64,000 nt of DNA from Schistocephalus solidus. Lineage: Eukaryota > Platyhelminthes > Cestoda > Diphyllobothriidea > Diphyllobothriidae. Below, piece after piece: positions 56,800 through 64,000 of this stretch; position 1 is the first letter of the stretch; the number at the start of each line of letters is the position of its first letter. Where the stretch lies: the NCBI GenBank assembly GCA_017591395.1, contig WEDG01006634.1, positions 16,757 through 80,756 of the forward strand. Direction: 5' to 3'. The notes below the pieces were generated by a model, which saw nothing but the letters and a program-made list of their open reading frames with translations, was not told where the DNA came from and searched no databases. A program made the translations under genes and the position numbers.

Positions 56800-57063
56800 C
56801 CCTAGTAGCAAGCGTATATCGAGGCGATATCGCGAATAGCGAATTTTCGCTTTTGAAGGCATCGACATGCCATTGGTTCCCTCTCTGATGTAATCTGGCT
56901 GTTGATTGGTTGGCAGTATTTAGTCACGTAGGCACTTCTGGCGCGCGTGACTGCACGCCATTTTTTCGCGGCGTGCGCGTGTGACGCTTGACGTGACAGA
57001 CCTCCCTATTTTTTCTTTGTTATCTATTTATTTCTGCCTTAATTTGTTACCTTATTGATAAAT

Positions 57064-57867
57064 ATGTTTAGACAGAAGTCTGAAAGAACTCGAAGACGGC
57101 GTATTAAGCGATACGGGGACCAAAGTTTAAGTGAAATCGACGTTGTAAGTTGTTTTTAACTTTTATTTTCTGCTCTACGATTATTGGCTAGGCCAGATAT
57201 GTACAATTTTAACATAGGTTATTGTAGAGAGTTGCTAAAACTGTTCACCCGTAGATTTTCAACTATATATGGCGAGGAGCATATGACATACAATGTGCAC
57301 AGCCTGATGCACATTGCTGATGACGTTGAGCGTCATGGTGTCCTTGACTCTTTTTCAACCTTCCCATTCGAAAGTTATTTAGGCCGCCTCAAGAAACTGC
57401 TTAGAAGTCCTTCGCGACCTCTGCAGCAGATAGCTAGACGTCTCAGCGAGGTCGAGGGAGCTACATTCGTCCCATGTAGGCTGCCACCAACTAAGTTGCT
57501 TAATGAGCACAACGGAGGGCCAGTACCCGTTGGTTATGAGTATACTAGACAATACCAGGGTATAATCATAGATAACTTTCGCGTTGACATTACCCCCGCC
57601 AATAGGTGCATTGGGATTGAAAATGACATAGTATGTGTTAAAAATATACTGTCAGATGAAGGTGGATGTCTACGAATAGTATTCTTCAAGTTCACGAACA
57701 TGACTGATTATTTTGACAACCAACAGCGGTCTTCTCTTTTTAAAGTTTACAAGGCCAATATAGACAGCACTCTAAGATGCGCATTATTCCCTAAATCGTT
57801 TACACAATATGTTTGTTTTCAACTGGAGACTAATTATATCTTGATTGAAATTATTAGTAGCTTTTAG
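57064..57867 (+). pseudogene. EnSpm-like transposase, N-terminal exon joined to C-terminal domain
   Basis: Exon 1 (57064-57144) reads MFRQKSERTRRRRIKRYGDQ then SLSEIDV and ends at donor GTAAGTTG. A 47-nt intron with acceptor TTGGCTAG opens a frame: DMYNFNIGYCRELLKLFTRR, EEHMTYNVHSLMHIADDVER, GVLDSFSTFPFESYLGRLKK, LQQIARRLSEVEG and so on to 57867. YNVH.L.H..DD...G.LD..S.FPFE.YL is the C-terminal block of EnSpm-type transposases. The phases of the two exons do not match, so a spliced product would shift frame. This fits a deletion that removed about all the catalytic core between two introns. A later ATG at 57199 could start the C-terminal piece alone. Confidence 0.8.
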
Positions 57868-58066
57868 AAAACCACTTACTGTCCCTTCGCCTTCGCGAAC
57901 AGTGCTCGTGGACCCTACAAATGCACAGTCCCTATAGTGAGTGGTTTACGAGCACTGCAGGGAAGAAGTGGTCACAGTGGTAGGATGAAAGTGTCCATAT
58001 ATATGGACACTCACATCTTTAATCTTCATCCCCATTTTTTCCTGTGCGTTTGTAGACTACTAACAC

Positions 58067-59110
58067 ATGGCCAACTCTCAACAGAACAGAAATCCTAAAC
58101 GCCAGTGCAGAGCAACTATTGATGATGCCATTAGCGAACTGGAGTTGGCTGGTAATTGCCTATCACCTCCGGTAAGTTATGCACATCTAATATTGGTCAC
58201 AATTTAAGGACGGTAGACAATACCAGGACATTACGGTGACATCTAACGTCACACTTCCCTCAGGGGAGCACGCACGTCCAGAAGGTTAGTGGTTTTGTTA
58301 ACACTTACGTCTAATCAATTAGACTTTCTAGGGGCAACATTGAATGATCGGTTAGAAAAAATGGAGAGGGCGATCATTCTCCTCTGCCAACGAACTGCCA
58401 GGATAGCACAGACCCAAGCAGTTCTCTTGAACAGCATGGGGCGAGTGCTCGGCAGTATACAGGAGCTGGAGTTGACCATGCAACAACAGTTCTCCTCCAC
58501 TGCCGTCCTGGCCGCCGCATTGCCAACAAATCCCGTAGGTCAGCCTGTGCGGACGGTAATGGATTTTAAAGAATTAAATGAAAAATTAGAGGACCGCTCC
58601 TACAGAGGTCAACTGGTAGGTATCCCATTGTATCCTTATTAATTACATTAGATCACCTTCCTCACTTGCCTTGGCGGACGAACAATTGATGACTTCGTCA
58701 AGCGCCTTTTTTATGGACGACATAAGTCTACATATTAACTTTAAAAGGCAGGAAGAACAAAGACGGTATCTTAGGATCGAAGATATACGAGGTGATAATG
58801 GGTATGCCTGATTATGTATATCTATGGTCTATGTAACAGACGTGTTTGCGGCATGGAATGCCAACGGAAAGGCAACCTTGGCTGACCTGGAGTCAGCTGT
58901 AACAAAACGACTCAAACGATCGCTTGATACTCTGACAAAGCGTGTACAGAAACAAAAACTGTACAACGCAAACCAGCGGTAAGTATAACTCTAAGACTAA
59001 TTAACAATAATTTGTACATTGTAGACAACATATTTGGACCGTCGTCCCAGGACCCTCCGGGTTCTTCTGCATCGCCGATGGATAGCCTCAGCACCTCCTA
59101 TAACGTGTGA
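58067..59110 (+). pseudogene. DUF4806-like accessory gene of the second transposon, one frameshift
   Basis: Exons: 58067-58171, 58209-58284, 58323-58615, 58652-58791, 58840-58978, then a last exon from about 59027. Introns are 36-48 nt and GT..AG. Exon 1 is 105 nt, as in copy R, and exons 1-3 sum to 474 nt in both. The protein has MANSQQNRNPKRQCRATIDD, a helical region (RLEKMERAIILLCQRTARIA, SIQELELTMQQQF), then VRTVMDFKELNEKLEDRSYR-GQL, ITFLTCLGGRTIDDFVKRLF, FMDDISLHINFKRQ and VFAAWNANGKATLADLESAV. An extra T in the run at about 58707-58713 breaks exon 4; otherwise the frame is open. The fit to DUF4806 is better here than in copy R. Confidence 0.75.
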
Positions 59111-59538
59111 AGCAATTCTTTCAGCATTTGTACATATATTATTTTCTTATTTTTTTACAATATACACTTATTATGAAACAAACTTTCGCATTTCACGTTT
59201 AATCCATGTTGAAGGAGAGTCGCTTAATAGTGTGACGGTCACTCGGTCCGATGATTATAATTTGGTCGTTCGAATTAAGCGATAATAAGAGAGTTAAAAC
59301 GTTAATGGAGAAGAAAAAACCGCTTCTACGAATGGAATAAGGGTGGGGGCCTTTTTAAGACAAGTAAAGAAATTACCCGCAATACTGTACTGCAAGCTGT
59401 CGCCATTTTTGAGTATCTCGAAAATTCGATATCGCCGCGATATAAATCCGCCGGACAAAATCGCTGTAGACTCGATATACATATAGCGAAAAATCGATAT
59501 CGCCCCGCTATCGCCTCGATATACGCTTGCTACTAGGG

Positions 59539-59755
59539 TGTAAGACGCTTTATTACTCTTTCAAAAGTTAAATTCTGCATCTTGACAGGAACCACGTTAA
59601 GATACATATAGGTTGAATTATCTCGTAAAAATAACAGCATCTTTTCATCGTAATCCACTGTTCTCAATTTTGCTGTTGAACCACTATTGTCTGCAGGCAG
59701 GATGATGATTTTAACATCAATTTTTGGGCTTTTAATGCTTTCCACTCATGGTGTG
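59539..59755 (-). pseudogene. PLE N-terminal RT piece, interrupted by the transposon
   Basis: The minus frame reads IKSPKIDVKIIILPADNSGS, TAKLRTVDYDEKMLLFLRD, NSTYMYLNVVPVKMQ and LTFERVIKRLT, the PLE block normally reading ..ILPADKG..TVVMD...Y..KM..LL.D..TY. It ends at the transposon terminus and continues in the same frame at 56799 once the element and one TG/CA are removed. Confidence 0.75.
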
Positions 59756-60880
59756 AAAAAGGATTTCGGTTCTTTAAGGCATTCCCAGTGCTATTCCTTA
59801 TAATGCGACGTCCCTTGTCTGTAAGATGTCCTACTGCAATGATGGATCCATGTAGGATCCATGTACTTCAAAGCAGAAATAATGTGTATCATTTCTTTAC
59901 AATACATATTTGAATTTGTAACTCTTTGTTAGTAAATCTAGTAAAACACAATAATAACATATACTGGTAAACATTTTTTAAACCACTAAATCTTGCTGCC
60001 CTATGTAAATGCTCAATAACTTATTTTGAGTGGGCTCTCCGTCCAGGAGCTGTCAAATAGCAGGCATATACTGTAATATATTTCTATAGCCTACTTTCCG
60101 TTAGTCTACAATTCAGGAACTGAAATTCATTGCTTGTATTTAATTTATAATAATATAGAATCCATAAATCCCTTGTTCTCTATAACGACGCTGGACAGTG
60201 GTGTGTTGTGTCAAGTGTCTGGATAAAAACTTTTTAATGATTATATCTTATTAGTAAAACAGTTCCGCTCGCTTCAAACTCTCAACTATTGAGGAAGATA
60301 GATGGACAGACATCTCTGCAACGTAAAACACCACGACACGCCTAGAAATTAAAAACCAACTAAATCTCAATAAAAAGATGTGACTGCAGACCGACGATTA
60401 CTAATTCGCCACTTGTAAAGCAAACACGTACAACAGATGAAAGAGCTCACTAAAAGTGGCGGTAAAAGATGGGAAAATCTCTTTGACCCAGTGATAAGTA
60501 AACCGAGGTGATAAACCTTTGAAGACCTATACTACCTGACGCAAAATATCTGCATATAGAGATATGTTTCTCGGAGATATCTTGGAGATATTTTAGATTT
60601 AGATCAAAAAAACTTTTTTTGGGTCATTAAAAAAGGCGCGATCGGCTCCAAGATCTCAGTCAATCAACCATCAAATTGAGCAGTGGACCGGAAAGATGGC
60701 TGTTTGAGTGGTGACCTGATACTAGTGTCAGACGAGACGGAGCGTTGACCTCCAAACTCAAAGTCAGGGCAGATCTTACACTTGAGTATTCATCGTCCAC
60801 GCAATTAATTCCACCCTTGTAGAGAAGTTGAGCACAACTAAGGTACGCTTAGTTTGATAACCCATTGTTTATCGGGGTGA
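59756..60880. other. no gene recognised
   Basis: AT-rich with short frames only. A small direct repeat GGATCCATGTA occurs at about 59845-59868. May include the 5' part of the interrupted PLE, but no motif is readable. Confidence 0.4.
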
Positions 60881-60889
60881 AGGAGAAGA

Positions 60890-60965
60890 AGGTTGTTTGT
60901 TCACCGTAATCATGGCTTTATTCGTCTGAGCTTTCGCACACTTACTAGAGTCCATCGTCAGAGAT
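60890..60965 (-). ncRNA. possible degenerate hammerhead ribozyme at a PLE 3' end
   Basis: The minus strand reads TTATCTCTGACGATGGACTC then, 10 nt on, GCGAAAGCTCAGACGAATAA. CTGACGA and GAAA match the two conserved core boxes (CUGANGA, GAAA) and TCT/AGA plus TTT/GAA could form stem I around a CTC cleavage site. Stem II (GGAC..GTGC) is poorly paired. PLEs are known to carry small hammerheads. Without folding this is only suggestive. Confidence 0.3.
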
Positions 60966-60999
60966 AAAAAAGCAACATAAACGAGTAACATTTATAAAA

Positions 61000-61790
61000 G
61001 GGGAGGCGCCAGTCAAGTGGTGACTACGCAGGGCCCTGTAGGCCGGCGCCAGATCGATAAATCGATTAACCGAGTTCTCATCGGAGGCCCAGGCTTAAAT
61101 CAATTCTCGGCTTGTCTTGCATCTGGCGTGGGCGATTATCTTCATGGCTGCGAAGTTAAACTCGTGACCCATTTTGCAGGTGTGGGCAGCCACTTGAGAT
61201 AAACTGTCACCCCGTCTAACAGCAAGCTTATGCTCGCGCGATCCAAGCATCCGTCCAGTTATGACACGGAATGCGATAAACTACCCCCGATTGATCAATA
61301 GAATTTACTTTGCTCTTGATTCTCATGACCTTACTGCACATGGTAGCTTTATGTCGGTGTGCAATTCCAACACCAAGTCTTGCAACAAATATGCTCGGTT
61401 GCATCTGACACGTTGATGAATGGCATCGCAGGGCATACCGTGGGGGTTGGTTCTGCTTGGGTCCTCCGAGGGCGAACATGTTGTCATCATCTTATAAACG
61501 CCTTCGGATAGCCATTCCGAATAAACTGGTCTTGGAGGTAACTGGCCTACGTGCTTTTTCCGCCGGGTTGCTACAATGAGTCTGGATGCGTTTGAACAGT
61601 GTTCTCACACAGCTTCGTTTGTGAGCCACCGGATGGTTGCTGTGAAAATTGAGAAGCCGTGTGGTGTTCGTCGCTTTCCAGTAGAGATTTGTTTCTATTT
61701 CGCCGTTGGGACGTCGCCTGACGAGTATGCTCATACGAACACATATACACACACCTGTAATGTGGGCATTCGCTTCCATTCGTTTATCGA
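61000..61790 (-). pseudogene. PLE fragment: end of RT and GIY-YIG
   Basis: Minus frames from 61790: MSILVRRRPNGEIETNLYWK, ATNTTRLLNFHSNHPVAHKR, SCVRTLFKRIQTHCSNPAEK (the block after the PLE palm), then RIKSKVNSIDQSGVVYRIPC-HNWTDAWI (GIY-YIG start, VVYRIPC.NC..YIG decayed), GCPHLQNGSRV-like and VNRFIDLAPAYRALR at the C-terminus. Stops and shifts break it. The same C-terminal block is at 42045-42230. The 3' flank holds the hammerhead-like segment. Confidence 0.85.
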
Positions 61791-62469
61791 TGTATTTTAG
61801 ACATATTATTGATATCCTGATTCGTAAAGCTACTAATAATCATTTGTTTAAACATCCTGGAATTTCAAGGCAATTTAACAATGCTGACAAAGTTACAAGA
61901 GACTCGAATGAACGTTTCTGGCTCATTATACATCATTAGCCAGGCATATCTAATCCTCGGCCGTGCATCGCATAAAATTAATCCCATGGCCCGTTTATCA
62001 TGCACAGATGTGTTAAAACATATAAAAATGAACGGGAGAAGCCGTGTCATCTGCCTTTATACCAAAAACCTAAAATCCCATATCACCATCGTTTAGTAAA
62101 TAATAAACTATACAACAAACGTGGCCTCCTGTTTTATCCAAATTCCAACAAATATTAAATGCGAACTCGGAGCATATCATTCTATTTCTGGTTTTGTGAA
62201 AGCTTTATGCGTTTGACTGTTTGGGCTGCTCTTTCGAATTTAAAGCGTAACGGCACTGATTATATAGGAAACTGCGGCTGAAAAAGTAAATTTAGCATTA
62301 AACCAAGAGCTCTGTTGAGATACTGGCTGTCCTCAGTGGCTAGTAATACACCACAAAAGTCTAAAAAGCCCTCTGACGTAGACTGAGTTACTTGGAGAGT
62401 TTCCCACAAACACAAAGACAAAGTTCATAATGTTGATCAGCACTTTATGCGTTAATAGATTTTAAGTAT
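61791..62469. other. no gene recognised
   Basis: AT-rich. Frames at 61881-62096 and the opposite strand show no motif. Possibly older PLE sequence, not readable. Confidence 0.35.
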
Positions 62470-62640
62470 ATTTGGGCAGAAATGCATTATCGGCAAAGAC
62501 AAGGTAGATTTGAATGACTCTCTCTGGCTCAATAGCAGACGTCGGTCATCCAAACCAATCAAAACGTGTGGCAGCCACTGTTGCCAGAACCTATGAACAG
62601 CTGCTTAGACGCACTAAGTCCTAAGCATTGAGTTCTGGGC
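62470..62640 (-). repeat. tRNA-derived SINE, copy 4 (body; head decayed)
   Basis: GGGCAGAAATGCATTATCGG then CAAAGACAAGGTAGATTTGA aligns with 55440-55480 in the same orientation, and CAGACGTCGGTCATCC aligns with CCATCGTCAGCCGTTCAT. The tRNA-like head expected near 62620-62640 (TGAGTTCTGGGCT) is barely recognisable. Confidence 0.45.
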
Positions 62641-62879
62641 TGTCGTCTAGACAGTTTTCCTCGGGTGCCGGGTATACCATGTAAATGTGTATGTATATGA
62701 ATAGTTAAACCCGTGGTTGCAATCGAGTGCGCGCGCAAACACCAGAGATAGGTAGTCTCGGAGATAGAAAACTAGTTTCTGTTCAGTTAAGGAGTCGAGT
62801 TTTGTGAACTAAGGCTATTGATTATTCCTCAGGTTTTAACAATAATATAAGGTAGCGTAGTGTAACAAAAGTAGCGAAA

Positions 62880-63500
62880 CGATATTTTCCTATGATGTCG
62901 TGTCTTTGTTCAATAATATTCTCCCCACGGAAACCATAGCATTTTAATGTGACAAGATTGGAACTGTCAAAGCGATGGCGTAGCAATTGGATCACACTCT
63001 AGACCTCTACTAGCTGACGTCCCCATGGGAAAGCTTTAGAACATCCAGCTCTCTTTATATATTAAGGTCCTTTTCCTATGTTAGATATGTAGAGGACGGT
63101 TTTGCAGATGAAACGCTAAAGTTGGACACCCTCCTGCTCACTCGGTGTTAATATTTACTTCGGAAAAAGAGATAGAAGAATGCCTTCTCTTTCGAAACAT
63201 TCTTCCCAACAAGACGCCCGATATACGATTCTAAGAAGTATATTCCTTAAGATAACATGGACAGGGAAATACAAAAATGTCCACAGTTTTATTGCTTGGT
63301 TGGAAACAAAGCCTAGTCCGCTGCAAGAAGAATATGTACGCATAATACACTGGAGAATGAGCCCGCCCTTATACAAAACACGCTACGAGAAAACGGAATT
63401 CCCGATAGTTTTATCAAACAAATATATGAAAGAAAGTTTTCCAAAAGCAGATGGTTTTTTGAGGGCTCCGGCGCGTGAACGTCTGCATTGCCGGTCAATG
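62880..63500 (+). pseudogene. PLE reverse transcriptase fragment
   Basis: Frames read FSYDVVSLFNNILPTETIAF (motif A with catalytic Asp), a degraded GSPLGP area (LTSPWESFRTSS), SFSYVRYVEDGFADETLKLD (motif C, YVED for YVDD), KEIEECLSFRNILPNKTPDI-like, TWTGKYKNVHSFIA, and RRICTHNTLENEPALIQNTL, RENGIPDSFIKQIYERK. This is the RT palm and the block before GIY-YIG. Several frameshifts. The GIY-YIG domain is not seen before the window ends. Confidence 0.8.
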
Positions 63501-64000
63501 CTCATCAATGCTGTTTAATAATTGCAGGTTGCTGTCGATAGATGCTTTAAACGACTCACTGGTACCATCCTAATTGCTACGTTTTGACAGTCATAACATC
63601 ATTATTCACCGTTTTTCCAAAGGATATGACGTCTTATTAGCTGTGTATGGATTCGAGGATTGGAATGTCTACCCTGTCTTGTGAATTCAACTCACGCACT
63701 TATAAACACTTATCTCCATCATTCATTTTTATTGAAGACAGAAGGATAGTCTTTATATGCTAACGAAGTCACCATGTCAGTCTCACTACTTAATATCCCC
63801 CATCCCAGCGCACCAGAAAAAAGTGCATCTTGCTCATACCCAAATTCGCGCCTTTTCTCTATTCATGCTATGTACAACTTTGCTTTATTGCATGCACAGC
63901 AGTTAGCTAATAATGGTCTAGTCAATTTGATAATCGATTAAAGAGTTAGTGCTTCATCCAATTACGGCAAAGTCTTTGCTTTTTACAAGGAAGAACTTCG
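63501..64000. other. no gene recognised
   Basis: AT-rich end of the window with no long frame or recognised repeat. Confidence 0.4.

Larger units (their letters stand above)
56800..59538 (+). mobile_element. CACTA/EnSpm-like DNA transposon, second subfamily (internally deleted)
   Basis: Terminal inverted repeats of 30 bp: CCCTAGTAGCAAGCGTATAT then CGAGGCGATA at 56800-56829 and its complement at 59509-59538, followed inward by subterminal CGATATCG units. TG flanks both ends (2-bp target duplication). Inside: first transposase exon, a C-terminal transposase piece (57185-57867) and a six-exon DUF4806-like gene (58067-59110). The DDE core is missing. The CCCTARTAGCAA end resembles that of the 20-24 kb elements, which carry the same gene order, so both are subfamilies of one group. 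It sits inside a PLE reading frame. Confidence 0.85.

Overview
The window looks like nuclear DNA of a flatworm, most likely a diphyllobothriidean tapeworm (the Schistocephalus / Spirometra / Dibothriocephalus group). That assignment is inference. It rests on the mix of decayed elements: Penelope-like elements (PLE), CR1-like and RTE-like non-LTR retrotransposons, Ty3/gypsy pol, tRNA-derived SINEs, a MULE/SWIM transposase and CACTA/EnSpm-like DNA transposons. The RTE family carries C-terminal C2H2 zinc fingers, which I associate with these worms. There are no operons, no bacterial-type genes, and no complete rRNA or tRNA genes. Where genes are visible they are split by introns, many only 34-120 nt long.

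Layout. 1-13 kb: PLE fragments (1-730, 1714-1970, 12410-12665), two CR1-like RT relics (3745-4810 +, 6735-8195 -), a collapsed RTE copy (8390-9910 +) fused to a CR1-like 3' end, and two SINE heads. 12.6-18 kb: a mosaic of RTE 3' tails, a gypsy integrase scrap, a MULE transposase with SWIM and PHD-like zinc motifs (14841-16360 -), and a second collapsed RTE copy. 18.2-19 kb: a CR1-like endonuclease. 20.0-23.9 kb: two head-to-head copies of one CACTA/EnSpm-like transposon, 14 bp apart. The right copy keeps an intact five-exon gene for a 259-aa DUF4806-like protein (22123-23049 -), the best preserved coding sequence in the window. 24.4-32 kb: gypsy pol, RTE tails and a nearly full-length RTE element (27413-31925 -) with endonuclease, RT and four C-terminal zinc fingers.

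32-38.4 kb holds the best evidence of host genes: a candidate membrane-protein gene (from 32908 +) and the last two exons of a Kelch-repeat gene (36381-37271 -), bracketed by a ~1.06-kb direct duplication. 39-55 kb is AT-rich with CR1-like and PLE relics and a few isolated candidate exons. 54.4-59.8 kb is a PLE on the minus strand, cut by a second CACTA/EnSpm-like transposon (56800-59538) with 30-bp inverted termini and a 2-bp target duplication. Removing the transposon restores one open PLE frame across the junction. 60.9-63.5 kb has two more PLE fragments, one with a possible degenerate hammerhead ribozyme at its 3' end.

Taken together, this is accessory, transposon-rich DNA with nested insertions. 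The most interesting unit is the CACTA-like family. Each copy lacks the catalytic transposase core but keeps the N-terminal transposase exon and an accessory DUF4806-like gene whose intron positions match between two diverged subfamilies. Identifications come from reading translated motifs by eye; no database search was run.
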